A stretch of DNA of 64,000 nucleotides from Forficula auricularia (Eukaryota > Arthropoda > Insecta > Dermaptera > Forficulidae), in the NCBI GenBank assembly GCA_024734495.1, contig JALMQS010000073.1, positions 2,792,740 to 2,856,739 of the forward strand, written 5' to 3'. How positions within the stretch are numbered: position 1 is the first letter of the stretch; every line of letters starts with the position of its first letter. The notes beneath the pieces were generated by a model. The model was not told the DNA's origin. It saw only the letters and a program-made list of their open reading frames with translations, and did no database searches. Shown here one piece after another: positions 44,060-55,839 of this stretch. The translations under genes were made by a program, and so were the position numbers.

Positions 44060-44886
44060 GACTGGTCGTTAAAAATTAAATTTTTTCCGACGCCCCCCTA
44101 AAAAAGATTCATTTTGATGAAAAAACGTTTTTGTTTTTATTAAAAACAACACGTGCCGTGCCGCAAGACGATATAAGTTATTTTTTTGTAAAATCATATT
44201 TTTTTGGAAATTTCTCATTAAATATGCAATAATAATAATTGGATATTATTAACAAAGTTACAATATTATTATCATTATTTTCATCAATAAATTTGAACTA
44301 ATTCCCCAAGTAATAATCTGTAAGTTAGCTAGCAGGTTAATGTACATTGTAAAATCATTATCTATATTTATTAAATTACCGACACTTTCATATGTCTATA
44401 GTTTCTATAAAAAATATGTCGCGAAATTTCTCTTAGTTGTACTGTATGTACAAATCATTGACTATATCGCCGCCTTAGAGAGTAAACCTGATAACTCACA
44501 ACAAGGCAATTTTACAGGGCAGAGAAAAAACAAACAAAATTTAATATTGTTGTTATGGAAAAAACTATTTTCCACATTTTTTTTCTACAACTTACGATCG
44601 TAATTTTAAGTAGCAGTTTTACTTGGACGATGCTGCATCTCTTTTTCTTTCGAACAGTATTAAATGGAGTTAGCAGGTTTACACTCTAAGCCGATGATAT
44701 TATTATATTATATTTTATTTCGGAGAAAATACTATTTGTGATAAGAAATTTACAAACAAAACATGATTTTACCAAAAAATGAACTTAGATCGTCTTTCGG
44801 CACGTGTTGTTTTTAATAAAAAATTTTCTACTCGCGTTTTTTCATCAAAAGAAGCGTCGGAAAAATTTAATTTTTAAGATCCAGTT
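44060..44886. mobile_element. TA-flanked MITE with long arms
   Basis: TA at 44058-44059 and 44887-44888. Terminal arms of about 110 bp: GACTGGTCGTTAAAAATTAA, TTTTTTCCGACG, then GATGAAAAAACG and AACAACACGTGCCG on the left, complements at about 44778-44886 on the right. Central 600 bp is AT-rich with an 87-codon frame (44340-44603) without known motifs. TA flanks suggest Tc1/mariner-type mobilisation. Confidence 0.65.
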
Positions 44887-44888
44887 TA

Positions 44889-45170
44889 GTATATATATAT
44901 ATGTTATCGTTAGATGAAAGTTAAGACTTTTTATCCAGCCACTGCCCTATTTTGGTGCAATTGGGACTAGACTCGTTTTGATACTGATCCAAGAGTTGAA
45001 AAAAGATACAGGTATGATCCGGGACGATTCTCTTCTGCGTTAAGCCCGCAAATGCCTTTTCCATTTAAGCGATGGATCCCTCTGACCAGATCTTCTAATC
45101 AAATTTTATATATATTCAACTATTTAGCTCAGGCGCTTTCTCCTATTTTCTTAATAGTGTTGTTCTTATA
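44889..45170. other. Spacer
   Basis: ATGTTATCGTTAGATGAAAG at 44902 repeats a segment of the following fold-back centre (45270), so part of this stretch is related to that element. Confidence 0.4.
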
Positions 45171-45171
45171 A

Positions 45172-45416
45172 ATTTACTACAATGTCCATCTGCACTGATT
45201 CTTTGGGGAATCAAAACAGATGAATTTTTTCAGATATTCAATAATAAATTTTATTTAGAATGTTTATATGTTATCGTTAGATGAACGCGAAAGTTAAATC
45301 TATTTATCTAACGATAACATATAAACATTCTAAATAAAATTTATTATTGAATATCTGAACAAAATTCATCTGTTTCAATTCCCAAAGAATCAGACAGATG
45401 GGCATTGTAGTAAATA
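45172..45416. mobile_element. Fold-back element, near-perfect hairpin
   Basis: Arms of about 110 bp meet at a short loop: AATTTACTACAATGTCCATC, GATATTCAATAATAAATTTT, ATGTTATCGTTAGATGAA on the left and complements ending AGTAAAT at 45416. The loop (ACGCGAAAGTTAAATCTA) contains GATGA, ACGC, GAAAG, which only faintly recalls the ribozyme-like apex. (AT)n follows at 45416-45434. Confidence 0.7.
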
Positions 45417-45434
45417 TATATATATATATATATA

Positions 45435-46727
45435 CCAAATATAAATTATGCATTTTTCAGCCGCAAGTTCTAAAGTTGAAAAGCCAAAGATTTAATCAGT
45501 TCATAAATATTTTGCCACTAGCAAAAATTTTGTTCAAACTTTTTTTCTTGAGTTATGTTCTACTCGATTCCGAACACAGGCTCATGGATTGAAAAAAATC
45601 TTAGTGGATTAAATCAACTTCGAAATATCACTTAAATAAATTAAGATTTGTTTGGTCTAAGTTGGTAGAATCTGTCCTTCTTGTGACAGCCATTGAGAGG
45701 AGATTTATTACCAGAGAGAGTATGCTAATTACAGAGCCAGCTCCTATTAAATTACATCATACCCATCAATTAAATAATGAAAATAATCAATCCCTATTGG
45801 AAATTTAAAGAATAATACCTAGCTACCGCTTATTTAAAATTCAACCACTAAAAGTATTACGTGCAGGTGAATTAAACTATAAAAATACATATTAATTAAA
45901 TAGTGGAATTGAAATGCCATGGATGTTATAAGAAACCATCCCCTTTATGAGAAATTAGCTTAATTAAGAGAAACTACACCTATAAAAGAAGATGACAAGT
46001 TGTAATTAGAAGAATGCAATAAAATTAAATCTATTTTATTAGAATTGAGAATCTTTTTCTATATATTATTATTATTAAAATAATTTCTTTGTGTTTTTGG
46101 GATAAATTCTAGTAAATTCGATTCTGTGTTTTTTTTCGGGTCGATTTGCGCACCTACATATATGTGATATGAATAATAGATTATGAGTTTGAGAAAATCT
46201 GGGTTTTTTCGAATTTTGAAAAAAATATTCGAAAAATTAAAAATCCGTCTATTTTCATGAATCCCCATAATATGAACAACAACAAAAATATAAGCAAATA
46301 ATACTTCAAAACCAACAAAAGTTTACTGTAAGTTGCTTTTACATTGACAGGAATTGAAATTGCTAAGCCCCTGGAGGGTAGATAACTTCACAAAGGGAAA
46401 TCAATGCGATCGATAACTTCCCCATATAGAGAGAAGTTGGCCAATTTGTAGATTCAATTGTATATGTAACATATTTCAGCGATGTGCGGGTTTCTTATCA
46501 AAATGACAATCATATAAATTAAAGCCGATTCAGTAAATTTTCTATCTCGTTCATTCAAGTATTTATTTCGTCGATCGTGGGTGAAATATTTATGAATAAA
46601 ATTTACTATGAATAAATAATTCTTTCAATCAACTTTGAGAATAAAGTAGATACAACCATTAAATTTATCCTTGAAAAACATAAAGAATGAATATTTAAAT
46701 CAATATACTCTTATATATGTTGGAGTA
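45435..46727. other. AT-rich spacer
   Basis: No gene or named repeat recognised. Confidence 0.45.
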
Positions 46728-47133
46728 AACCCCGTTTTTTTACTAAAGGAGTTCTTACTAGCTAAAACGCGTTCTCCCTGAATACCTTTGTGGCAACTAG
46801 CATTTAATGATGTTTAGGTCCAAAGGTCTAGAATCTTCAATTTTGAACTTCCGCCTCATTCTGAATGTTTATTTTAAAAGTTTTTTGAAGCGGAAAATGT
46901 CAAAAATTACAACTTACAACTTTGCTCCTAATGAAGTGTATTTTTTGACATATTCGTTTAAAAAATTTTAAAAATAAACACCCAAAATGAGGCGAAAGGT
47001 CAAAAAATGAAGATAATGAGACCTTTGGACCAAACTCAACCAACATCAGTAAATTCAAGTTACCACAAAGGTATTCAGTGAAAAGCGTTTTAACTAGTAA
47101 GAACCCGGTTTGACTAAAAACGGATTTTTACTG
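46728..47133. mobile_element. Fold-back element, no ribozyme-like apex
   Basis: Arms: left GAGTTCTTACTAGCTAAAAC and GAATACCTTTGTGGCAACT, right AGTTACCACAAAGGTATTC and GTTTTAACTAGTAAGAAC. Inner pairs AAAGGTCTAGAATCTTCA / TGAAGATAATGAGACCTTT. GACCTTTGGACCAAACTCAA links it to the repeat at 36181. About 80 percent arm identity, so older than the others. Confidence 0.65.
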
Positions 47134-48114
47134 CATCATATATATATTAAAGCCTGAGAGAACATATACGAATATTCTTTCTACCAAATAACTTTGGATA
47201 AAAAAAAATACAAATATACTTAACAGAAAAAAAACGGATAGATACTCGATAATTTCAAAATAAAATTAACTTAAACAAGTTTTTATTAATGGATAATTTC
47301 AAAAATAAAATTAACTAAAACAAGTTTTTATTAGAGAATAATTTACGTTATAGACGAAAATGCTTTATAAATTTTGAGCCTGATTAAGTCTAAAGGCCAA
47401 AGGACGAAATGTTGCTTAAACAGTATACTATAAGCATTTTAATTAATTGTTCTATTACCAAATAATTCATATCATTATAAAACATTGGATAAAGTAAAAA
47501 TTTGCAATAATATACAAAAGATATATATTATATTAAAAATATATTTTTTAATTTGTCAGCTTAAAGTGAAACCCCATTTGATTTACTGTATACTATTATT
47601 ATTTATAATAATTAATAGTTAAATGTACACACAGTTTATTAATAATCGCGAACATTTATCTTATGTATTAAAGTAAATTATATTATAGTAGTCACTAGCC
47701 ACAATAATTAGAACCAAAATTTCACTAAATCAAATTTTCAATAATAAAATCTTATAATTTGTATAACGTTTTAATAAAATATAATTATATAATTTTTTTA
47801 CCTTTAATTGAGAGCATAAGTTGACTTGACACTTTCTCGACACCAACTGGAAATAAGAAATAAAAATTGAAAATTCCGTTGACTGATTAGATTGGAGAGC
47901 TGGAGAACATTCCTAGAAAGGAGTTATTCAAAACATTCTAAATTGGAAATTTTTATACAATTTTTATCAAATGTTACAATGATAAAATGTGCATCTTGAA
48001 ATAAATTTTTTAGTATTATGAGAAAATATTTTACTTCAGATGATTAAGTATAAACCTATACGAAATGTTTTAAAATTCTAGTTTAATTTAATATTTAATA
48101 TAAAATTTAATTGA
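47134..48114. other. AT-rich spacer with one hammerhead-like motif
   Basis: At 47380-47410 CTGATTA, A, GTC, loop, GAC, GAAATG; the fourth conserved base is changed. AAAATTAACTTAAACAAGTT and ATGGATAATTTCAAAAATAA-type segments are directly duplicated around 47260-47335. Confidence 0.45.
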
Positions 48115-48600
48115 AAAGATTTTGTTTTTCCGAAAGTAGCAGAGTTATTCATTTATAAACAGAATACAATGATGTTGTCTTCTTCTTGATGCAAATAAAA
48201 ATTGATATAATTATATGGAATTTAAATTGAAACTTTCTTTTTGCCGAGAGTAGTAGAAATTTTATAAATTAAAGGAGACATTAAAAGACTGTCTTCTGCT
48301 GGAAAAATATTTTTTTTAATTTATTTATAAATAAATTAAAAAATATAATATATAGTTTATTAGTTTTTTTGAGATTATAGTTTCGAAAGTTGGATCTTCA
48401 TAATAATGAGACTTTTTATTTAGAAATATTTAACCTGTTATTTCTCATGGACTCAAATACTCGAATTTATTTAAATCCAATCACTTATTTGAACCCAAGA
48501 AAAATAACAGATCAAATATTTCTAATTAAAAGACTGATTATGAAGGTCAAACCTTCGAAATTATAGTCTCAAACAAATAAATTATAGGTATTTATATATG
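48115..48600. mobile_element. Fold-back type A and B parts, composite
   Basis: 48115-48200 has the type B start (TTGAAAAGATTTTGTTTTTC, AAAGTAGCAGAG, CTTCTTGATGCAAATAAA). A type A start follows at 48226 (TTGAAACTTTCTTTTTGCCG, AAAGGAGACATTAAAAGA, GTCTTCTGCTGG). Apices are at 48380-48408 (minus) and 48534-48561 (plus: CTGATTA, T, GAAGG/CCTTC, GAAAT, TATAGTC). The G-to-T change in CTGATGA would kill a hammerhead. Two insertions overlap here. Confidence 0.65.
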
Positions 48601-48604
48601 TTCA

Positions 48605-48920
48605 GTGATGCTTCCGCGGATAGGTTCTATGTCATTAGAGATTTTTCGGGTTTCCCCGCGTGGGTTTGAGAGTTTACTCGACGTTTCGGCTCTCCTTTTG
48701 GAGCCAGTTTCAAGAGAGGGGGTGGGTGGTCTACGTGGTCTTAACCTTGTAGTCCAAGGTTCGTTTTGGAGGGTGTCTTCCGAGGGAATTTCTTCAGTCG
48801 GAAGGTTGGGTAGATTTGGATATTTAGGAAGTTTTGGGTGTTTTATGGTTGAGGGTGTATTACTTACATTATGGTGGCTGATGTCTCAGCTGTTGCTGTT
48901 TTGAGAATGTTGGGCACTAT
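48605..48920. repeat. GC-rich segment with ribozyme-like hairpin
   Basis: A 99-codon frame at 48605-48904 is open only because of unusual G/T-rich composition; the translation has no known domain. At 48683-48714 (minus): CTTGAAA, C, TGGCTCC/GGAGAGCC hairpin with loop AAAA, GAAACGTCG, resembling the other apices but with a diverged first strand. The G-rich plus strand contrasts sharply with its flanks. Confidence 0.4.
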
Positions 48921-48928
48921 CGATACGT

Positions 48929-50074
48929 TCACGGGCGGATGGTGACTTTTCAACCAGGGGATGCTGTTCAAAAAAGTACCCTTCATTTTGAAATTTATTT
49001 TAATCTTCGTTTTCGTTTTCGCAAATTTTATCGAATACCGCATCATTTTCGTTATTTTTCAAATTTAACATTTTTTAAAAATATATCATGGGACCTTCGA
49101 CCCAAACGGATACTGCTTTGTGTGAGTGAGGGTAGGAATCAGAAATTAAATCTTGTGACTTAAACTCCACAGTCCCTGAGATGGAAATCGACCACCTTCC
49201 ACAATGAATCAGCCTGTCCTATAAGAAAATCTTAAATTCTCCTAATTCAATTGCAAGCTATGGCTTGTCTATATAGTCCAAGAGCTGGTGACAATAATAT
49301 TTGATGCTATTTTTTTCATGTTGTAAAAATACACTTTGGGTGGTCTAGTTCTACGTTCCACCACTCAAATGGTCTGGAGTGAATATATTATGTTTATAAT
49401 TGACTATAAATTATAATTTTTATAATTTCATTGTGGGTCAAAAATATTTTTTAACACATATGTATTTTTTACCGCACTCACACCATGCACAGTAACTGGT
49501 CCACATGCTACAGCCAGCCAAATTGGCTATTCCCTGTACAACTATCATAGACGGTACTATTACGCATTATTTCTAGTTGGGTCAAATCCGTAGTCAAAAT
49601 GTGGCCCCAGCTCTTGGACTAATAGAACACTTAGTTATTTCCGATCTTATACATTGAGAGTTCTTAGAAATGGTTTAGTCCAAAGATTCCTGAATCATCT
49701 TTATTTATTCCTTTTTGGTTCCTCAGTGAGAACAATTTTTATTCGACTAAAACTCGTAGAGACTTGACTTTGACATGCTTGAACTAGAAGATACACCAGA
49801 CAGGGACTTCAAACCTTCTATACGCGTCCTTTTCGGAAAATCATTCATTTTATTTGCCCCTTGAAACTATGCAACAAGTTTATTTCATTTCGAAAACCAA
49901 TATATTTACTTTTCAAAATAAAAAAATGTTTTTTATACAAATATTTGAAATAACGGATACTATGATTTGAAAATCTAAAGATCCTCCTGAAATTTTGAAG
50001 TCGACATAATATATTTCTGAAAATAATCTAAATGTTTAAAATTTTAGGGATGCGCCGCATCCACAGCATCCATG
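48929..50074 (-). mobile_element. hAT-like element, copy 3, interrupted
   Basis: Minus-strand copy of 17248-18083: starts GGGCGGATGGTGACTTTTC and ends GCCGCATCCACAGCATCC, truncated just before the terminal repeat. Interrupted by a TA-flanked MITE at 49276-49619; removing it restores colinearity with the other two copies (GGCTTGTCTATA, GAACACTTAGTTATTTCC). Confidence 0.75.
49276..49619. mobile_element. TA-flanked MITE, 344 bp
   Basis: TA at 49274-49275 and 49620-49621. Perfect 13-bp terminal inverted repeats GTCCAAGAGCTGG / CCAGCTCTTGGAC. The uninterrupted site is visible in the sister hAT copy near 17730 (GTCTATAGA). TA target and terminal size fit Tc1/mariner-type MITEs. No coding content. 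Confidence 0.85.
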
Positions 50075-50985
50075 CAATGAGGTTATATATATATATGACA
50101 ACCTCATTGGTTTTTATTATGAATAACAATTTATTAACGCGATGCGCCTGGAAGATATGCAAAGACTAAGATCAATACCATAATAATAATAATAATAATT
50201 TGCTCATTGTACTTAAAAATGTCGGAAACGTGAAGAAAAATATATTTTTATTTAAACAGGTCTTAATTTTGTGAAAAATTAGCATATTTTGATAGGTTTT
50301 ATAATTAAAATAATTATAAACGAGTGGTTGAAAAAATGAATAATGAATTTGAATTAAAACAAAACAATTGGTTGTTTAAATAAATATAGCTAAAATCCGA
50401 GCGAAGTTCGGTCTTCTGAGTACTATATATTAAAAGTGGGAAGCTTCATTGATTAGATATTTTTTAATTTCAAAAAAAAAAAAAAAAAAAATGAAAACTT
50501 TATTAGGGAAAGGGTGCTGAGTCTTTCTTCCATTTAATTCTTTCAATTTTTTTTCACTTACAAATTTGAACACTTTACAGAAAAAAAAATACATTTGTTC
50601 ACTATTCACGTTCATACTTGTCGATTCAGATTTTGTCCAATATATATTAATAGGTACTTTTTTATATCCTCCCTGAACCTCTTAAAATTTGACTTCCATT
50701 CACACTTACTTGAAGGCCATTTAATTCCGATATTCCCTTTCCAAATATTGTTATATATCTCCCTCTGTTTTACAACGTGTTGCGCTTGTTACGAGTACAT
50801 TCCTATTTCTGATTTCGTAATCAAAATTATTTACGAGGGTTATCCTCATCAATGAATATGTAGGTGTTAATCTCTTTATTGTTTTCTATATCAACGTCAT
50901 TGTATTAGAAATACTTTGGTTGGTCGTCATTAAATTTAAAAACATGCGTCATAGCTTCTTTTGAAGACAATTATGAGCAATTTAA
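50075..50985. other. AT-rich spacer with A20 run
   Basis: 50080-50118 is a small inverted repeat (CAATGAGGTTATATATAT, GACAACCTCATTG), a likely type B fold-back remnant. A20 at 50472-50491. No gene. Confidence 0.4.
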
Positions 50986-51631
50986 TATCTACGTCATAAT
51001 TAGTAGAGATTGTGGTGTTGGTGCAAGGTGAAACATCTTTAATAAAAATAAGAGTAAATAAATATTATATGTAATATTCATTTGCTATGAGTTAAGGATT
51101 CTTGGTCACTTGTTTCACATTAAAATTAAAAAAATAAAAGATGTAAATTTGGTGATGGTGAGTGAAAATGTTATCAATAATCAACTCGACTTAAAGAAAA
51201 ACATTATTATAGACCTGTTATTAACAAAGCCCAAAAAAATATATTCCCAGCCTAGTGACAAAAGTAAATGAACTTCTAATTTTCCTTTATTTAACTATAC
51301 GTAGGTCAACTAAACCCTAGCTACCTAAATTTTCACTTAACAATAGCCAACATCTATAAGAGAGATTATCCTTTAAAATAATTTAAATAATGAAAACAAT
51401 TTTTTCCTCTGTTCACTAAACATATATATACCCTAGCATTCAAAAGTTTAATTAGTTATTTTCTGTACTTCCTGAAGATGGGTTGATAGCCCGAAATATA
51501 TATATTGAAAAAATTTACATTCTTTTATTTTTTAATTTTAATGTGAAACTAGTGACCAAGAATCCTTAACTCATAGTAAATGAATATTACATATAATATT
51601 TATTTACTCTTATCTTTATCTACGTCATAAT
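50986..51631. mobile_element. Fold-back retroposon, type C, longest
   Basis: Perfect 15-bp direct repeats TATCTACGTCATAAT at 50986-51000 and 51617-51631. The 616-bp insert starts near the family terminus (GGTGTTGGTGCAAGGTGAAA) and has arms of about 150 bp (GTAAATAAATATTATATGTA, AAGGATTCTTGGTCACT and complements at 51555-51610). Apex at 51472-51497: CTGAAGA, T, GGG, loop TTGATAG, CCC, GAAAT. The centre of about 300 bp is AT-rich with no frame. Confidence 0.9.
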
Positions 51632-52407
51632 AATATTCTATTATTTTTTGTAATTCTTTTGTGAAAATGGGTAGACAATTTAGTATTATTATGTAGTAAA
51701 ACTACTGAAATTAAATAGGGTTCTATTAATGATTTATACAATTTTGTGCTCAGGGATTTTTATCGTTTAAAGGAAATATTTCAGTTTTGATATCTTTAAT
51801 ATAAATGTCCTTTCCATCCTCCAAAGAACTTTATTTTTTCATCCAGAATTACTTCCAAATATTTCATTTTTCGCATTCTTTCTAATTTCCTACCATTTAT
51901 ATTCACATTAATTACTCGAATTATTCTTCCAAACTATGATTTTATTAAGTTCATTAAAGGATATAATGATATAGAATTAAGTTATTAGTCAATAAAATGA
52001 AAATGATTAAGTATGAATTTATGTGATTGTTCCGCGTGTTAATTAAAAGTGTTAATTAGAGTCTGAGGGGGCTCATTCTTGGGGATATAGATAAAGAAGC
52101 TATTTACATTCATATTAAATAATCCATTATATTTCGATAATAAAACCAAAATTTGCATGTAAATACCTGACAACTCTTAGGACAGATTGCATATTGAGCG
52201 ATTAAGGGATAAGGGAAGTTTCTCAGATTTACCCATCGATTAGATTAGAATATTTATTTATTATTAACTCTCGTATATATTTAAATCCATTTGTCTACCA
52301 TATCTTAAAAAGATATATTTTACATAACACACCCGGACTTCTCAATGTCTAACAAATAATCATAGTATCTACACTCAAAAGGCGCTCTAACTCATAGTCT
52401 CACTTGC
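51632..52407. other. AT-rich spacer
   Basis: No gene or repeat recognised. Confidence 0.45.
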
Positions 52408-52411
52408 TTAA

Positions 52412-53012
52412 GGAGGTTCGGGACAGCAGCTCTATCTGGTTGATCTACAGAAAAAATCTTTTGTATTTCTGCTGAGTGACAACTTCTGCCTACTATTTTT
52501 TTTTTTTTAATTAAAAAAAAATGGTTAATAATGAGGTTAATTTCGAATACAAATCTTTGTTTTGATAATATTAATAAAAATAATATTGAGATGATTTTTT
52601 TCTCATTATAAAAACATTTATTTAACACAAAAAACGATTTCAAGAAATAGAGTTGGAATTCTACACTAGTGCTTTTGTTATATTCTGTTGGCTGCAAATC
52701 ACTTTTTAATTTTACATTTATGAATAATTAATCAACTAGATTGTCAAATCTATTGAAAAATGTATCATTCGATTTATAAAAGTTGAATTATTGATCCGTA
52801 TAAATTTGTTGAAAAATTATAATTTGTATAGAAGTTATAGCCCTTTTAAAAGCTCGGTCCATTTACTTCCATGTTAAAAGGACAATTTTCAATAATTTAT
52901 TTCTCGGTAATGGGACAGCCTATCAACTTCAAATTTCGGGAATAAATATTTAATACATCAATGATTCGATGGTAAAATTTGAGAATTTTCTTATAAAAAT
53001 GATAAACAGTCA
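52412..53012. mobile_element. TTAA-flanked MITE, copy 2, one end lost
   Basis: TTAA at 52408-52411 then GGAGGTTCGGGACAGCAGC. Inverse of 30882-31712. The far end (AATGATAAACAGTC) stops short of the terminal repeat. The site of the SINE found in the sister copy is empty here (AAAAACATTTATTTAACAC near 52610). A 101-codon minus-strand frame (52392-52697) is incidental. Confidence 0.7.
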
Positions 53013-53159
53013 ATCAATTTATGTCAATCAAAATGAAAGTTAAGCCTTTTTTACTTTTATCGGTGGTGTTCTTTATTGCCTAGAAAAAAATAGATCTCTA
53101 ATCTAAAGATTTTCGGTGCCTCGTTTTGATAAAAAATAAATTCTCAGCTTTAGGCATAA

Positions 53160-53560
53160 TCCAGCCAAGTGCAAGCAGGACTTGAATATCCGAGTGTTCC
53201 GTAGGATAAATCTTATAAAATACTATCGATGATGAAGAGAGAATGGACGAATTCGTCGAATTTTTTATAATTTTAAGTTAAACTACTTCTGAATGGCGAC
53301 AGATTGGTAAAAATAACTTAAAAATTACCACTTTAGATCTTTCTCACACCGTTACATTAAAATTGTTTAAATAAAATAATTATTCGATTAAAATTTTAAA
53401 ACGATTTTTTATTTTGGGTAAAATAAATACATTTAACTTGTAAATTTCAAGTTTGTATCTTATTTAGTTTACAAGCTACAATTCTGAAAGTCGGATAGTC
53501 GAGCAATACATTATTCCGAAAATAATAGGGCCCTGTTTTACTTTTAAGTGGAACACTAAA
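53160..53560. repeat. Dispersed repeat, GGGTTCCG family
   Basis: GTGCAAGCAGGACTTGAATA, GAGTGTTCCGTAGGATA, ATAATTTTAAGTTAAACTAC, AGGGCCCTGTTTTACTTTTA match 24590-24965 in the same order. Diverged. Confidence 0.45.
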
Positions 53561-54200
53561 GTTGTCAAACACTGAGTTAGACTATATATTGAGAACAGTG
53601 TAATGATATATTCAAAACAATCGTGGAGCAAGAAAAATTAACAGCCTTTGAACCGGAACAATATCTGCCTATCTAATTGAATTGAATTGAAATTTTAAAA
53701 TCACTAGAGAAAGTGTTAAAAAATCAAGTGGAAATTGATCCTTTCTCTAATTATGTCATCAACTGATAGTAATATTATTTAATTTTCTGGAATCACATTT
53801 TAGTTTGGCTTAACACGTGAACTCATGAAATATGACGCAATGACATAAATGGGTTTCTACTTTAAGCAACTACTTAACAAAATTATAGGCTATGAGTTAA
53901 CGAGTTTAAAATAAAAATAAAATGCAAAAGTGCACCTTTGGGATGAAAAGAAAAGAGGGAGAGGATCCGAGCAAAGTTTCAATTAAATCAAAGTGAATAT
54001 GCTTCAACAAGAGATTGGGTTACTATAAACAAACTTTACCTTTATCTTATACTTGGTGAGTTTCATATGAGCCTGATTTAACTTTACTTAAGACTAGTTT
54101 CGGAATTTTTTGTTTATTTATAAAATAAAGTTGGGGAAAATAGATTTTTTCAAAAATGGTAGTAAACTACGCATCATCCGATTTCAGGGAGTTTTTGAAG
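53561..54200. other. AT-rich spacer
   Basis: No gene recognised. Confidence 0.45.
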
Positions 54201-54204
54201 TGAT

Positions 54205-54470
54205 AACTTCTTTTGGCGCGCCTTGCACACTTTTTATTTTACTTGGCAGTAAATGGGATTGAGCCGTCTCGCGTCACTCATCACGCGTCACAGTTGGGGT
54301 AGTGTCTGGCGCTGCAGCATTAACTCTAAAGTCAATTTAATATCTTATATTTTAATTTTGGCGCTCATGTACATTTTTATTTTCCTGAGCAGTAAATAAG
54401 ATTGAGCAGTCACTCGTCACATCACTCGTCACGCGTCACGGTTGGGCTGTGGTCTAGTACCAGTTCAATC
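54205..54470 (+). repeat. Imperfect tandem duplication
   Basis: Two units about 144 bp apart, each with TTTTGGCGC, TTTTTATTTT, GGCAGTAAATGGGATTGAG-like sequence and CATCACGCGTCACAGTTGGG-like sequence. CpG-rich compared with the flanks. GATAACTTCTTTTGGCGCGC is a string I associate with dispersed insect repeats. Confidence 0.6.
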
Positions 54471-55839
54471 ATTGTCGGAAAATAAATTAATTATTCCTTT
54501 TCAAAAAATAAAAATATTATTAAAACTTATATTTTCATAAAAAAATATAAATTTTGATAATTTTAGAATATTAGGATTATAAATGTCATATAAGTTATCA
54601 CTTCTGTCACGTGGTCTTAAGCACACATCCGAATTTTTTTTTACACCTAAAAAATTGAAATTTGACATAGCGATGAAGTTTATAAATAAACCTTTCATAT
54701 ATAGCGATCCGATTTATAGATTCTTGAAGCGGAAGTTCCGAAACAAAAAACTAAAACTAATATTTCATCCAATTCTTTTCTTTACAAGATAGAAAGATTT
54801 TTTCACTAGAACGAACTTTCTACGATTTTTGTTCTTTTTTTAACGTAATCATGAATTTCTGAATTGAGAATATATCTTGTAGTATTATATCAGAAATAAA
54901 TAAAAATTTTCTTTATTTTTAAAAAAATATTTACTTATTTAAAATGCTTAATTAAATCTCAAACGTTCAGAAAAAAATTATATTTAAAATTATTCAGTGA
55001 CAAAAGGAATATTTTTCCCCGAATAATATGTGATTTATTTAAGCGTTGTTGAAAAAATTTTGTTTTTCAAAAAGAAAATTCAAGTGTTGATACAAAATTG
55101 ATATAAAGAAAAAATATAAATGTGAAAGTAAAAAAGGTGCTGATTTTAACAAACAAATTTTCTACCTAGTAATACCTATTATGTAAATAAATTTTTAACT
55201 AAAACCGTTTGGGGATAATTAAAAAAAATCAATAAATTAACTGAGGCAATCAAAATAATTAAAATCTCAAATTGTTTTGTAAATCAATATCTGATCCGAT
55301 TCATTCCTCATTTATCTAAAGGTCTTTGCCCATAGCCTGAACTCGGATGTCCGTTTAAAAATCGCAGCTGGTGGTTATGGTAACCCGAGTGGAGCAGATT
55401 TAATGTCCCGTAACGAGGAGTAACGACTCGTCTGAAGACTGTCAAGTGGAACAAACATTTACGAACATCTTAAAGTTTATTTCCCTTTGAGATCTATTTG
55501 CTGTAAATCACGTTATTATTCTAGATATTAAAATACCTGAGAGGGAATTTAAAAAATATATATGCCAATACATTATTCTGGTAATATAATTAAATTTTGG
55601 ATTTGCAATTGGCTGACGCCATAAACCCTCGGTTTTTATTAGTTGTTAAAAGATGGACAAAATTTATGTGCACTGAAGGGTGATGGTGGATATTAAACCT
55701 GACATTAATATTATAAAATAGATATTTCATGATATTTAATCTTCTTAAAAGGAAAGCTTCTAATTAAATAATTATAAAGAAAAATATACATACATAAAAA
55801 ACCGATTAGTGAAATATTTAAATTTTCAAGTGAAATTTA
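54471..55839. other. AT-rich spacer
   Basis: 55310-55450 is moderately GC-richer without motif or frame. No gene. Confidence 0.4.

Noticed and set aside
44340..44603. 87-codon frame inside the TA-flanked MITE
   Set aside because: No similarity to any transposase and AT-driven composition; not called.
45270..45300. GATGA..GAAAG in the loop of the 45172-45416 hairpin as a ribozyme core
   Set aside because: The CTG of CTGANGA is missing and no stem separates the two parts; likely chance.
52392..52697. 101-codon minus-strand frame
   Set aside because: Falls inside the TTAA-flanked MITE and is not conserved in the sister copy at 30882-31712.
54205..54470. CpG-rich duplication as a promoter or origin
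   Set aside because: No TATA, initiator or neighbouring gene; it looks like a repeat.
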